The notes: generated by a model not told the origin, from the sequence alone. A stretch of DNA of 62,378 bases from Candidatus Eisenbacteria bacterium (GCA_035577985.1 DATJZY010000145.1:1-62378); one strand, 5' to 3'. Positions 23,126-33,222 are shown, counted from the first letter of the stretch. A program made the numbers and translations.

Positions 23126-25335
23126 TGAGGGCGCTCGGACGTGGGTTCATGCTGCTCGTGTTCGCCGGCTGCGCCGCCGCGACGATCGGGTCGCGCGGGG
23201 TGGCCGCGACGCTGGAAGAGCAGCCGATCGCCGTGCCGGAGACGGAGCCTGGGACCCCGACGCAGGCCGCTGCGGTGCAAGATGCACAGTCACTCGCCAT
23301 TCGCGACGTTCGCGTCGAGGCGACCACCGAGGGCCGCAAGGTCGTGGTCGCGCTGACGCGCGCGCCCGACGGCGTCCGCAACTTCTCGCTCGCGTCGCCC
23401 CCGCGCGTCGTCGTCGACGTCGCCGGTCCGTACGCGGACCGCATCCGCGAGAAGCGCTACGCGATGACCGACCCGGTCGTGTCGCGGGTCCGCGTGGCCC
23501 CCTACGCCGGGCAGCTTCGGATCGTGCTCGATCTCAAGCAGAAGGTCGAGATCCGTGACGTCCGCCAGGAGGGCGACACGGTGGTCGCCGACCTCGGCAA
23601 TCCCGCGACGGCTGCGCCGAAGACGGCGCGCGAGCGCGCGACCGACGAGACCTCGCAGCCCGTGTTGGCCGCGATGGTCGAGACGCCCGCGCCGGCCCCG
23701 CAGGCTGCGCCGGCTCCGAAGGCGGAGCCGGCTCCGAAGGCGGCTCCGACGCCCGAGCCGACGCCCATGCCCGAGGCCGGCCCGATCGCGACGCCGTCAC
23801 CGTTGCCGGATCGCAATCGGCCGCAGCCGATCGCCTACGAGCCGCCCGCGGTGCCCGAGGCGGTTCGGCCGCAGCAGCCGTCGCGCGTCGTCCGTAAGGA
23901 CAGCAAGGACACGCTCGGTCCCGTGGTGCCGACCCCGGTCTTCCACGGCGAGAAGATCTCGCTCGATTTCAAGGACGCGGACATCCAGAACGTGCTCCGC
24001 GTGCTGGCCGACGTCAGCGGTCTCAACATCATCGCGACCGACGACGTGCAGGGCAAGGTCACGCTCCACCTGACCGACGTGCCGTGGGACCAGGCCTTCG
24101 ACCTGGTGCTCCGCACGAACCGGCTCGAGAAGACCGAGGACGGCAACGTCGTCCGCGTGTCGTCCGTGAACCGCCTGAAGGAAGAGCGTGATTCGCTGAA
24201 GGCGGCCGAAGACTCCGAGAACGAGCTCGAGCCGCTGCGCGTGAAGTACGTGCGGGTGAACTACGCCCGCGCCGACGAGTCGCTGGTCGACAAGGTGAAG
24301 GGCGTGCTGACGGATCGCGGCGCGGTCACGTTCGACGAGCGCACCAACACCGTCATCGTGCGTGACATCGGCCGGGGCGTCGACGATGCGAGCCACCTGA
24401 TCAAGGAGCTCGACGTCCAGAGCCCGCAGGTGCTGATCGAGGCGAACATCGTCGAGGCGACGCAGGACTTCGCGCGCGGCCTCGGCGTGCAGTGGGGCTA
24501 TCAGAACCAGCAGGGACCATCGACGGGAACGCCGACGGGCGCGAACTTCCCCGGCACGATCGGCGTCGGTGGAAGCGGCCTCGGCGTCGGCACGGCGCCG
24601 CCGCCCTCGGGGACGGGCGCCGTTCCGCTGCCGGTTCCGTTCCTCGCCGACTTCCCGGTGCCGACGGGGTTCGGCAACGGCTTCGGTGCCGGATCGGGCT
24701 CGGCGATCGACCTGGCGCTCGGTTCGCTCAACGGCGCGAACACGCTGTCGGTTCGCCTGACGGCGCTCGAGAACGAGGGCAAGGCGAAGGTCATCAGCCG
24801 CCCGCGCGTCATCACCATGAACAACGTCGCGGCGACCATCCAGAGCTTGACGATTCTGCGCGTGAAGCTGCCCTCGACCGGCACCGTCATCAACACGGGC
24901 GCCGGCGGGTCGGCGGGCGGCGGGACCACCGCGACCGAGAAGATCAACACCGGCATCACGCTCGTCGTGACCCCGCAGGTCTCGTCGGACGGATTCGTGC
25001 TGATGAGCATCTACGCCAAGTCGAGCCAGCCCGACTTCACGCGGGCCGTCGACGGGATCCCGAGCGAAGTCAGCCGCGAGGCCAACTCGAACGTTCTCAT
25101 CCGCAATGGAGACACCGTCGTGCTGGGCGGCATCTACCGCACCATCGGCGACGACCGCGAGGACGGGATGCCGTACCTGAGCAAGATCCCGGCGCTGGGG
25201 TGGCTCTTCAAGCGGACCCTCGAGTCCAAGCACCACGAGGAGCTGATCGTGTTCCTCACGCCGAAGGTCGTCGATGCGGGCACGGCGAGCCTCCCGCCCT
25301 CGAATCAGTTGTGGGCGGAGCGCCGCGGGGGCTAA
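23125..25335 (+). CDS. pilQ: Type IV pilus secretin PilQ
   Basis: A 736-residue outer-membrane secretin. After the signal peptide there is one AMIN domain (about 50-140, binds peptidoglycan), a Pro/Ala-rich linker rich in PAPKA repeats, a secretin/TonB short N-terminal domain (ISLDFKDADIQNVLRVLADVSG, shown in parts: DFKDADIQNVLRVLADVSG), an N1/NolW domain around LVDKVKGVLTDRGAVTFDE, and the beta-domain from about 520 with VISRPRVITMNNVAA, ITLVVTPQVS and the end VFLTPKVVD. The Gly/Pro-rich insert before the beta-domain is typical. The start is the ATG overlapping the pilP stop (TGATG); GTG 23122 is an alternative. Confidence 0.94.
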   Translation: MRALGRGFMLLVFAGCAAATIGSRGVAATLEEQPIAVPETEPGTPTQAAAVQDAQSLAIRDVRVEATTEGRKVVVALTRAPDGVRNFSLASPPRVVVDVAGPYADRIREKRYAMTDPVVSRVRVAPYAGQLRIVLDLKQKVEIRDVRQEGDTVVADLGNPATAAPKTARERATDETSQPVLAAMVETPAPAPQAAPAPKAEPAPKAAPTPEPTPMPEAGPIATPSPLPDRNRPQPIAYEPPAVPEAVRPQQPSRVVRKDSKDTLGPVVPTPVFHGEKISLDFKDADIQNVLRVLADVSGLNIIATDDVQGKVTLHLTDVPWDQAFDLVLRTNRLEKTEDGNVVRVSSVNRLKEERDSLKAAEDSENELEPLRVKYVRVNYARADESLVDKVKGVLTDRGAVTFDERTNTVIVRDIGRGVDDASHLIKELDVQSPQVLIEANIVEATQDFARGLGVQWGYQNQQGPSTGTPTGANFPGTIGVGGSGLGVGTAPPPSGTGAVPLPVPFLADFPVPTGFGNGFGAGSGSAIDLALGSLNGANTLSVRLTALENEGKAKVISRPRVITMNNVAATIQSLTILRVKLPSTGTVINTGAGGSAGGGTTATEKINTGITLVVTPQVSSDGFVLMSIYAKSSQPDFTRAVDGIPSEVSREANSNVLIRNGDTVVLGGIYRTIGDDREDGMPYLSKIPALGWLFKRTLESKHHEELIVFLTPKVVDAGTASLPPSNQLWAERRGG

Positions 25336-25348
25336 CGTCCGCGAGGTC

Positions 25349-25867
25349 GTGGCGCAGATCATACTCACGGGCTTCATGGGGACGGGAAAAACCGAAGTGG
25401 GACGCCGACTGGCACGTACGCTCGGACGCACGTTCGTCGACACCGACCGCTTGGTCGAGATGAAGGCGGGGCGTCGCGTGGCCGAGATCTTCGCCACCCA
25501 GGGCGAGGCGGCGTTCCGCGCGCTCGAGCGCGAAGCGGTGACGGAAGCCTGCGCGATCCCCGACGCCGTCGTCGCCACGGGCGGCGGCGCGCTCCTCGAT
25601 CGCGACAACCGGCGCCGGCTCGCGGCGGCCGGACCGATCGTGTGTCTCACCGCGTCGCCGGAGGAGATCCTGCGGCGCATTCCGGACGCGTCAAGTCGTC
25701 CGCTGCTCGCATCGGCCAAGACGAAGAGCGAGCGGCTCGAGCGGATCCAATCCCTGCTCGCGGCGCGGGAGTCCGCGTACGCCAGCGCCACCCACGCGAT
25801 CGATACGACGGGTCTCACGGTCGACCAGGTGGTCGACCGCGTGCGCGCGGCAGTGGACGTGCGGTGA
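25349..25867 (+). CDS. aroK: Shikimate kinase
   Basis: Phosphorylates shikimate in aromatic amino acid synthesis. A 172-residue P-loop kinase with ILTGFMGTGKTEVGRRLA (Walker A), the shikimate-binding DTDRLVE, GEAAFRALE, ATGGGALL, and the adenine/lid segment RPLLA. GTG 25349 is chosen as start; it lies 13 bases after the pilQ stop and leaves the beta-strand before the P-loop complete. It sits between pilQ and aroB, as in Pseudomonas and many other T4P operons. Confidence 0.95.
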   Translation: MAQIILTGFMGTGKTEVGRRLARTLGRTFVDTDRLVEMKAGRRVAEIFATQGEAAFRALEREAVTEACAIPDAVVATGGGALLDRDNRRRLAAAGPIVCLTASPEEILRRIPDASSRPLLASAKTKSERLERIQSLLAARESAYASATHAIDTTGLTVDQVVDRVRAAVDVR

Positions 25868-25874
25868 GCGGACG

Positions 25875-26993
25875 ATGGCGACTCGGTGGGCGGAGGCGAT
25901 GGTCGTGTCGGCGGTGAGCTCGGAGGAGATCCGAGTCGATCTCGGCCCGCGCTCGTACGCCGTCGTCGTCGGCGAGGGGCTGCTCGGCGAGCTCGGTTCG
26001 CGCCTCGCCGCCCTCGGGTTCGGCGGACGGTGCGGGGTCGTGACGAGCGATCGGGTCGGCGCGCTCTATCGTACGCCCGTCGAGCGCTCGCTGCGCCTCG
26101 CCGGCTTCGAGCCGGTCGTGGTCGTGGTGCCGGACGGCGAAGAGCACAAGAACCTCGCGACGCTGTCGCGCGTCTACGATGCGCTGCTGGCGGCGGGCGT
26201 GGAGCGCACGATGCCGCTCGTCGCCCTCGGCGGCGGCGTGATCGGCGATCTCACCGGCTTCGCGGCGGCGACGTTGCTGCGCGGCCTGCCCGTCGTGCAG
26301 GTCCCGACGACGCTGCTGGCGCAGGTCGACGCCGCCATCGGCGGGAAGACCGCGGTGGACCACCCGGCGGGCAAGAACCTGATCGGCGCCTTCCACCAGC
26401 CGCGCCTGGTCGTGGCCGACGTCGCGACGCTGGCGACCCTGCCGCGCCGCGAGCTGCTGGCGGGACTGGCGGAGGTCGTGAAGTACGGCGTCATCGGCGA
26501 CGCGGCGCTGTTCGCGCGCCTCGAGCGCGCGCCCGAGGCCCTGCTGTCACTCGACCCCGAGGCGCTCGTGGCCGTCGTGGCGTCGTGCGCCCGCCAGAAG
26601 GCGGCCGTCGTGTCGGCCGACGAGCGCGAGGAGCGGGGCGAGCGCGCCGTGCTCAACTTCGGGCACACGGTGGGCCACGCGGTCGAGGCCGCGACTACCT
26701 ACGGTCGCTACCTCCACGGCGAGGCGGTGGCGATGGGAATGGTCGCGGCGGCGCGCGTCTCGCACGCGCTCGGCATCTGCGACGCCGGGACCGTCGACCG
26801 CCTCCGGGGCGTCCTGCGGGCGCTCGGGTTGCCCATGGATCTGCCCGGGGACGTGCCGCCGGCCGCGCTCGTCACGGCGATGCGAGCGGACAAGAAGTCG
26901 TCGAAGGGACGCATTCGTTTCGTTGCCGTCGAGCAGGTGGGCCGCGTGCGGTTCGTCGAGCTCACGGCACAGGAGATCGCACAACACCTCTGA
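25875..26993 (+). CDS. aroB: 3-dehydroquinate synthase
   Basis: Second enzyme of the shikimate pathway; converts DAHP to 3-dehydroquinate with NAD and a metal. The 372-residue protein has DGEEHKNLATLSRVYDALL, the NAD site ALGGGVIGDLTGFAAATLLRG (given as GGGVIGDLTGFAAATLLRG), QVPTTLLAQVDAAIGGKTAV, AEVVKYGVIGD, and the metal-binding FGHTVGHAVE and HGEAVAMGM His residues. It is 7 bases after aroK, so the two share one transcript behind pilMNOPQ. Confidence 0.97.
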   Translation: MATRWAEAMVVSAVSSEEIRVDLGPRSYAVVVGEGLLGELGSRLAALGFGGRCGVVTSDRVGALYRTPVERSLRLAGFEPVVVVVPDGEEHKNLATLSRVYDALLAAGVERTMPLVALGGGVIGDLTGFAAATLLRGLPVVQVPTTLLAQVDAAIGGKTAVDHPAGKNLIGAFHQPRLVVADVATLATLPRRELLAGLAEVVKYGVIGDAALFARLERAPEALLSLDPEALVAVVASCARQKAAVVSADEREERGERAVLNFGHTVGHAVEAATTYGRYLHGEAVAMGMVAAARVSHALGICDAGTVDRLRGVLRALGLPMDLPGDVPPAALVTAMRADKKSSKGRIRFVAVEQVGRVRFVELTAQEIAQHL

Positions 26994-27037
26994 GGCGTGC
27001 AGCCGTCGGAGCAAAAGGGGCTGGGAGGAGAGGAGTC

Positions 27038-27913
27038 ATGGGGATTCGTAGAGGTACTGCGATGCGGGCGGCGCTCGCGGCCGTGGTCATGCTGGCCATG
27101 GTGGGCGAGGCCGGTGCGGGCACCGACGGGCTCGTCCTGCGGGCGGCCGGGTTCTTCGAGGCCGAGGCATCGGACGACGGGAAGTGCCAGATCCCGACCG
27201 TGGACTCGGGCATTCCGGTCAGCTCCGACGAGATCGGGCTCTGGAACACGCTCGGCTTCCCGACGGTGAGCTACCCGCTCACCCGTTGCGGCGGCTGGAT
27301 GGAGCTCGTGAACATGATGACCCACCAGGGCATCTCGATCGACAACGTCCAGCTGAAGATGCGCATCGCCGGGGCCGGCCGGTTCCGCCAGTTCGTCCCG
27401 ACGCGCAACGGCTTTCCGACCGCGTGCCGTTCGCTGCGCAAGGTGCAGGTGTTCTCCGGTGCGCACCTCTTCCCGTTCGGCCTCACGCCCGACGGCACCG
27501 GCAACACGGGCAGCGGCGCGCCGCACGTCGCCTTCGTGAACCTCTTCCCCATGGTGAACTCGCAGATCATCCACTGCCTGCGGGCGCAGTACGCCGCGCT
27601 GCCCTCGGACGTGTACGTGTCGTTCCCGCTCATCATCCAGGCGGTGGCGTCCGGCGTGGCCGACGACGGCAAGAGCTTCAAGTCGAACCCGATCAGCTTC
27701 ACGCTGACCCTCGACCACCTGTGCGGGAACGGGCGCATCGACAACGCCGAGGTCTGCGATCCGAACGCCCCGAACACCTGCCTCGCCGGCACCTGCGACA
27801 CCGCGAGCGGCGCCTGCTCGGTGGTGAAGTCGATTCCCTGCTCGTCGAACGCCGATTGCATCGGGACCTGCCTGCCGCAGGGTGACCTGATGGAGTGCAA
27901 CTGCGTGTACTAG
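27038..27913 (+). CDS. Secreted Cys-rich protein with CGNG...CD signature
   Basis: A 291-residue exported protein of unknown function. Signal peptide (ALAAVVMLAMVGEAGA) then a domain without a family I recognise (about 30-235), and a short C-terminal Cys-rich module beginning CGNGRIDNAEVCD, followed by ten or so Cys in CLAGTCDTASGACS-like spacing. Modules of the form CGNG/CGDG...GE.CD occur in many surface proteins of myxobacteria and related phyla; the partial gene at the right window edge carries CGDGTVNPGEACD. The start is ATG 27038, with GGAGGAGAGGAG directly upstream; a second in-frame ATG lies at 27062. A longer open frame upstream is aroB in another frame. Confidence 0.7.
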   Translation: MGIRRGTAMRAALAAVVMLAMVGEAGAGTDGLVLRAAGFFEAEASDDGKCQIPTVDSGIPVSSDEIGLWNTLGFPTVSYPLTRCGGWMELVNMMTHQGISIDNVQLKMRIAGAGRFRQFVPTRNGFPTACRSLRKVQVFSGAHLFPFGLTPDGTGNTGSGAPHVAFVNLFPMVNSQIIHCLRAQYAALPSDVYVSFPLIIQAVASGVADDGKSFKSNPISFTLTLDHLCGNGRIDNAEVCDPNAPNTCLAGTCDTASGACSVVKSIPCSSNADCIGTCLPQGDLMECNCVY

Positions 27914-27954
27914 ACGCGATTCGATTGCGCGATCAGCGAGCCGGCGGTAGAGCG

Positions 27955-28968
27955 ATGCGCATGCATCCCCGCCGGCTCGTGTGTTTCTGGGCGCTGGTGC
28001 TGCTCGCGCGCGCGGTGGCGGCACCGGCCGCGGACGGCGCCGCACGGGCCGTCGTCGACGAGCCGGTATACGACTTCGGCACGGCCGAGCAGGGCCAGGT
28101 GATCGAGCAGATCTTCCGCGTCCGCAACACGGGCGGCGAATGGCTGCGCATCGATCACGTGAAGGGCACCTGCGCGTGCACCGTCGGCGTCGCCTCGGGC
28201 GATCCCATCGCGCCCGGCGACGCCAGCTCCGTCATCGTCCGCCTCGACACCGCGCGCCTCTCGGGCCACACGACGAAGACGGTCACCGTCTACACGAACG
28301 ATCCCGCCGGGACGCCGCTCACGGTGACGCTCACCGGCCAGGTGCTGACCGACCTCGTGATCACGCCGACGCCCCTCTACCTCGGGCACGTGCGGCGCGG
28401 CACGGTCGTACGGCGCTCGCTCACCGTCGTCGCGGGGCGCCCGGGACCCGCCGCCCTCGTCACCGCGGTGGAGGCGACGAATCCCCACGTCCGGTCCTGG
28501 ATCGATTCCGCAGCCGACGACCACGGCCAGCAGGTGGTCGTCGAGCTCGATGGCGACCTGCCCGTCGGGCGCTTCAACGCGGACCTCGTCCTGCGCACGA
28601 CGAGCGAGCGGCAGCCGCAGGTGACGGTACGCGTCCTCGGCACCATCGAAGGCGACATCGCGGTCCTGCCGCCACAGGTGACGTTCGCCCTCGCCGAGGG
28701 GGAAGCCGCCTCGCCGCGCGAGGTCTACATCCGCAATCGCAGCGAGCACCCGATCGCGGTCACCAAGGTGATCGTGCCGCAGGCCGTGACCTACGACCTC
28801 ACCACCATAGAGGACGGCGTCGAGTATCAGTTGAACCTGCGGCTGCGCGATGGCCTTCCACCGGGCAAGATCGAGGGCAACGTCGAGATCTTCACGACCC
28901 ATCCCGACGAGAATCGGGTCGTCGTCCCACTCTACGCGATCGTCCGCTCGCCGAGCCGCCGCGGCTGA
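27955..28968 (+). CDS. DUF1573 exported protein
   Basis: A 337-residue protein with an N-terminal signal (FWALVLLARAVAAPAA) and immunoglobulin-like beta-sandwich repeats. The first is a clear DUF1573 domain: YDFGTAEQGQVIEQIFRVRN, then VKGTCACTVG with the family's paired Cys, and the KTVTVYTNDP strand. Two more similar sandwiches follow (about 130-230 and 235-330). DUF1573 proteins are common in Bacteroidetes and deltaproteobacterial lineages and their role is not established. It lies 41 bases after the Cys-rich protein gene and 5 bases before the DUF2071 gene. Confidence 0.82.
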   Translation: MRMHPRRLVCFWALVLLARAVAAPAADGAARAVVDEPVYDFGTAEQGQVIEQIFRVRNTGGEWLRIDHVKGTCACTVGVASGDPIAPGDASSVIVRLDTARLSGHTTKTVTVYTNDPAGTPLTVTLTGQVLTDLVITPTPLYLGHVRRGTVVRRSLTVVAGRPGPAALVTAVEATNPHVRSWIDSAADDHGQQVVVELDGDLPVGRFNADLVLRTTSERQPQVTVRVLGTIEGDIAVLPPQVTFALAEGEAASPREVYIRNRSEHPIAVTKVIVPQAVTYDLTTIEDGVEYQLNLRLRDGLPPGKIEGNVEIFTTHPDENRVVVPLYAIVRSPSRRG

Positions 28969-28973
28969 CGGCG

Positions 28974-29690
28974 ATGGACTCGGCGTCCGGGCGTCCCTTT
29001 CTCACGGCACGCTGGGCGAACCTCCTGCTGGCGTCGTACGTCGCGCCCGACTACCTGCTGCGCCGCCATCTCCCGCCCGGCCTCGAGCTCGACCGGCGCG
29101 ACGGGCACACCTACGTCAGCCTGGTGGCGTTCGACTTCCTCGACACGCGGGTGCTCGGGGTGCGCTGGCCGGGGCTCGTCGACTTTCCCGAGGTGAACCT
29201 GCGCTTCTACGTCCGGTCGGGCGCCGAGCGAGGCGTCGTCTTCGTGCGCGAGCTGGTGCCGAGCCGCCTGGTCGCGGCGGTGGCGCGACGACTCTACAAC
29301 GAGCCGTATCGCGCGACCGCGATGGGTCGCTCCGTGCGCCACGACGACGGGCGGATCGCCGTCACGCATCGCTTCGAGTGGGAGGGCCGGCTGCAACGCT
29401 TCTCGGCCGTTGCGAGCGAGCCGCCCTGCCCGGCGCCGACGAATGGGGTGGAGCACTTCTTCAAGGAGCACCAGTGGGGCTTCGGGATCGACCGGCGCGG
29501 TCGCACCATCCGCTACGAGGTGCGGCACCCGGTCTGGGAGATCTATCCGAACGCGGCAGCCGCGATCGACGTCGACTTCGGCGCGGTCTACGGCCCGTCC
29601 TGGTCGTTCCTCACCGGGTCCGCGCCCGCGTCGGTCGTGCTCGCGGTGGGCTCCCCGGTCGCCGTCTTTCGCGGACGGCGACTGGAGTGA
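28974..29690 (+). CDS. DUF2071 (YqjF-like) protein
   Basis: A 238-residue soluble protein of the YqjF/DUF2071 family: opening PFLTARWANLLLASYVAP, the LPPGLELDRRDGHTYVSLV region, FPEVNLRFYVR, FVRELVPSRLVAAVARRLYNEPY (shown in part) and the late EHQWGFG segment. The family has a ligand-binding-like fold related to acetoacetate decarboxylase, but no activity is proven for most members. It is 5 bases after the DUF1573 gene and probably co-transcribed with it. ATG 28974 gives the normal start; upstream extension would be DUF1573 sequence out of frame. Confidence 0.82.
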   Translation: MDSASGRPFLTARWANLLLASYVAPDYLLRRHLPPGLELDRRDGHTYVSLVAFDFLDTRVLGVRWPGLVDFPEVNLRFYVRSGAERGVVFVRELVPSRLVAAVARRLYNEPYRATAMGRSVRHDDGRIAVTHRFEWEGRLQRFSAVASEPPCPAPTNGVEHFFKEHQWGFGIDRRGRTIRYEVRHPVWEIYPNAAAAIDVDFGAVYGPSWSFLTGSAPASVVLAVGSPVAVFRGRRLE

Positions 29691-29724
29691 CGCGAGCGCG
29701 TCGGGCAGACTGCGACGCCGAGCC

Positions 29725-32700
29725 GTGTCTGCGCCGGCCTTGTCCGACGTCGTCGCGCGCGCGGCCCGCGCGCTCGAAAAACCTGCTCCGCAGCCCATTC
29801 GGCTGACCGGGCTGCGCGGGAGTGCGCCCGCGCTCGCCCTCGCGCGCTTGTACGCCCAGATTCCCCGCCCGGTGCTCGTGCTCGCGGTCGACACGGCGAG
29901 GGCCGAGGCGTTCGCGTCCGACCTTCGCTTCTTTCGGGGTGATCGGGAAGGGACGAACCCGCTCGAGCGCCGGGTGCAGGTGCTGCCGGGGTGGGAGGTG
30001 CCTGCGTTCGAGCCACTCTCGCCGACGCGCGAGACGGTGGCCGCCCGGATGGAGGGCTTCTATCACCTCCTGCAGACGCCCGACCCCATCGTCGTGACGA
30101 CGATCGAGGCATGGGGGCAGCGCGGCCTGCCACGTCGGGTGTTCGCCGAGGCCATCACCTACGTCGTCGCGGGCGAGACCACGGCTCCCGCCGACCTCGC
30201 CTCGCGCCTGGTCGCGTGGGGCTACCATCGCGTGCCGCTCGTGCAGGATCCGGGCGACGTCGCCGTGCGCGGCGGCATCCTCGACGTCTTCCCGGTCGGG
30301 TACGTGCGGCCCGTGCGCCTCGAGTTCTTCGGCGACGAGATCGAGAGCATCCGGCTCCTCGACGCGTCCTCGCAGCGATCGCTCGATGCGATCGAGGACC
30401 TGCTCCTGCTGCCGCTGCGCGAGTTCGGGCAGCATCAGCTGGGTCCGTCCGTGGCGCGCGCGATCGACGAGCGCGCGGCGGACGTCGCTCTCGCCCGCCA
30501 GGAGCGGCGCGACCTCGTGGAAGCCGTGCGCTCGGGGCTCGTGCTGCCGGGCATGGAGGCCCTCCTTCCCTACCTGCATCCATCGCTCGGCACGCTCGCC
30601 GACTTCCTGCCCGAGGGGACGCTCGTCTGGGTCGAGCAGGGCAGCGGTCTCGAGGCGGCGGTCGAAGCGACCTGGCAGCAGGTCGTGACCCACGCGACGG
30701 CGGCAGAGGCCGAAGGACGATTTCATCCCCCGGCCGAGGCGCTCTACCTCCCGCCGTCCGAATGGCGGGAGCGTCTGGGTGGCTGGCCGCGGGTCGAGGT
30801 GGAGGGCCTCGAGAGCCTCGCGGGCGACGACCTGCGCGCGACGACGTACGCGACCGACGGGATCGTCCTGCGCGGCACGACCACGACCGACGCTCCGCTG
30901 AAGGCGGTCGCCGACCGTCTCCACGAATGGGAGCGCGACGGTGCGCGCCTGGTGCTCGTGGCGACGACGCCGGCGCGGCGAGACCGGCTGCGCGGCCTCC
31001 TGGCGCCCCACGGCATCGACGCCCTCGCGACCGACGCGCCCTTCGCGCAGGCGCTCGGTGCCAAGGGGCGCGGGCCGCTCGCGTTGACCGGCGAGCTCTC
31101 GCGCGGCGTGCGGCTGCCGGCCGACGGACTCGCCATCGTCACCGAAGCCGAGCTGTTCGGTGAGCCGCGCCAGGTGCGCCGCACCCGGCGGGAGCGGCCG
31201 ACCGACGTGTTCTCCACGCTCGCGCAGTTGCGGCCCGACGACTACGTCGTGCACGTCGACCACGGCGTCGGGTTGTATCGGGGCCTCAAGCACATGCAGG
31301 TCGCCGACACCGAGGGCGACTACCTGCACCTCGAGTACGAAGGGGGCGACCGGCTCTACGTCCCCGTCGACCGCATCAACGTCGTGCAACGCTACGTGTC
31401 GGCCGACGGCGGCGCGCCGCCGCTCGACAAGCTCGGCGGCACGTCGTGGGAGCGCGCGAAGGCGAAGGCCAAGGAATCGCTCCTCGCGATGGCGCACGAG
31501 CTCTTGAAGGTCTACGCCGCCCGCGAGGCACACGGGCGCCGGCCGTACGCCCAGTCGGATCCGCTCTATCAGGAATTCGTGGCGCGGTTTCCGTTCGAGG
31601 AGACGCCCGGGCAGACGCGCGCCATCGACGAGGTATTGGGCGATCTCGGGGGCGCCCGGCCCATGGATCGCCTCGTGTGCGGCGACGTCGGCTTCGGCAA
31701 GACGGAGGTCGCGATGCGCGCGGCGTTTCTCGCCGTGCTGGGCGGCAAGCAGGTTGCCGTGCTCGTGCCCACGACGATCCTCGCCCAGCAGCATCTCGAG
31801 ACCTTCGCGGCACGCTTCCAGGGCTATCCGATCACGATCGAGATGCTGTCGCGCTTCCGCACCGCGACCGAGACGAAGGAGACCGTGGGCGGCCTCGCGA
31901 GCGGGCGCGTCGACGTGGTGATCGGAACGCATCGGCTCCTCCAGAAGGACGTCCAGTGGAAGGAGCTCGGTCTGCTCATCGTCGACGAGGAGCACCGCTT
32001 CGGCGTGAAGGACAAGGAGCGCATCCGGATGCTGCGCGCGACCGTCGACGTCCTGACGCTCACGGCGACGCCGATCCCCCGCACCCTCAACATGTCGCTC
32101 TCCGGCATCCGGGACCTCTCCGTGATCGAGACGCCGCCCGTCGACCGCCTCGCGATCCGGACCTACGTCACGAAGTACGACGAGGGCGTCATCCGCGACG
32201 CGGTGGTGCGCGAGCTCGGGCGCGGCGGGCAGGTGTTCTTCGTGCACAACCGCGTCGAGAGCATCGAGCAGGTCGCCGCGCGCCTGCGCGAGCTCGTCCC
32301 CGAGGCGCACATCGGGATCGCGCACGGGCAGCTCGGCGAGGCCGATCTCGAGCGCGCGATGCTCGCCTTCATGCACGGCCAGACGAACCTGCTCGTCACG
32401 TCGGCGATCATCGAGTCGGGTCTCGACATCCCGAACGCGAACACGCTCATCGTGAACCGCGCCGACACGTTCGGCCTGGCGCAGCTCTACCAGATTCGCG
32501 GGCGGGTCGGACGGTCGCATCACCGGGCGTATGCCTACCTCCTCATTCCCGGCGAGCACCTGATCACGTCGGACGCGCAGAAGCGGCTGACGGTGCTCCA
32601 GGAGCTGGACGACCTGGGCGGCGGCTTCCGCCTCGCGGCGCACGACCTCGAGATCCGGGGCGCCGGGAACCTCCTGGGCAAGCAGCAGTCCGGCAACATC

Positions 32701-33222
32701 ACCGCGATCGGGCTCGAGCTCTACACGCACATGCTCGAGCAGGCGGTCCGGGAGGTGCGCGGCGAGCCCGCCGAGGCGGAGATCGAGCCCGAGATCCAGC
32801 TCGCGATCCCCGCCTACGTGCCGGAGTCCTACGTCCCCGACGTGAGCCAGCGGCTCATGCTCTACAAGCGGCTCGCGGGCATCCGCGGCGTCCCCGACCT
32901 CGACGCCATCCGCGAGGAGCTGCAGGACCGCTACGGGCCGCCGCCGCTCCTCGTCGACACCCTGCTGCGCATCATGGCGCTGCGGCGTTGGCTGAAGGAC
33001 CTGCGCGTCTCGCAGGTCCGCCGGCGGGGCGACGACGTCGTCATCGAGTTCGATGCGGCAACGCCGGTGCAGGTGCCGTCCCTGCTGGAGTTCATCCGGG
33101 GGTCGAAAGGACGCCTGCGGCTCACGAGCGGCTCGGCGTTGCTCGTTCGTCCGGAGGCGACCGACCACGACGGGCTCATCGCGGAGCTCACGTCCGTGTT
33201 GCAGAGGCTCGCAGCCGCATGA
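29725..33222 (+). CDS. mfd: Transcription-repair coupling factor Mfd
   Basis: Removes stalled RNA polymerase and recruits UvrA. About 1165 residues from GTG 29725, close to the usual 1150. Order of parts: UvrB-like N-terminal module (GWEVPAFEPLSPTRETVAARM), the RNA-polymerase interacting domain at about 500 (DYVVHVDHGVGLYRGL), then the RecG-like translocase with Walker A CGDVGFGKTEVAMRAAF at about 655, DEEHRFGV at about 753, TATPIPRTL, and QIRGRVGRS, and the C-terminal TRCF domain. The longer open frame back to 29410 is DUF2071 sequence in another frame. The surA-like gene overlaps its stop by 4 bases, and uvrA lies further downstream, so two repair genes share this block. Confidence 0.95.
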   Translation: MSAPALSDVVARAARALEKPAPQPIRLTGLRGSAPALALARLYAQIPRPVLVLAVDTARAEAFASDLRFFRGDREGTNPLERRVQVLPGWEVPAFEPLSPTRETVAARMEGFYHLLQTPDPIVVTTIEAWGQRGLPRRVFAEAITYVVAGETTAPADLASRLVAWGYHRVPLVQDPGDVAVRGGILDVFPVGYVRPVRLEFFGDEIESIRLLDASSQRSLDAIEDLLLLPLREFGQHQLGPSVARAIDERAADVALARQERRDLVEAVRSGLVLPGMEALLPYLHPSLGTLADFLPEGTLVWVEQGSGLEAAVEATWQQVVTHATAAEAEGRFHPPAEALYLPPSEWRERLGGWPRVEVEGLESLAGDDLRATTYATDGIVLRGTTTTDAPLKAVADRLHEWERDGARLVLVATTPARRDRLRGLLAPHGIDALATDAPFAQALGAKGRGPLALTGELSRGVRLPADGLAIVTEAELFGEPRQVRRTRRERPTDVFSTLAQLRPDDYVVHVDHGVGLYRGLKHMQVADTEGDYLHLEYEGGDRLYVPVDRINVVQRYVSADGGAPPLDKLGGTSWERAKAKAKESLLAMAHELLKVYAAREAHGRRPYAQSDPLYQEFVARFPFEETPGQTRAIDEVLGDLGGARPMDRLVCGDVGFGKTEVAMRAAFLAVLGGKQVAVLVPTTILAQQHLETFAARFQGYPITIEMLSRFRTATETKETVGGLASGRVDVVIGTHRLLQKDVQWKELGLLIVDEEHRFGVKDKERIRMLRATVDVLTLTATPIPRTLNMSLSGIRDLSVIETPPVDRLAIRTYVTKYDEGVIRDAVVRELGRGGQVFFVHNRVESIEQVAARLRELVPEAHIGIAHGQLGEADLERAMLAFMHGQTNLLVTSAIIESGLDIPNANTLIVNRADTFGLAQLYQIRGRVGRSHHRAYAYLLIPGEHLITSDAQKRLTVLQELDDLGGGFRLAAHDLEIRGAGNLLGKQQSGNITAIGLELYTHMLEQAVREVRGEPAEAEIEPEIQLAIPAYVPESYVPDVSQRLMLYKRLAGIRGVPDLDAIREELQDRYGPPPLLVDTLLRIMALRRWLKDLRVSQVRRRGDDVVIEFDAATPVQVPSLLEFIRGSKGRLRLTSGSALLVRPEATDHDGLIAELTSVLQRLAAA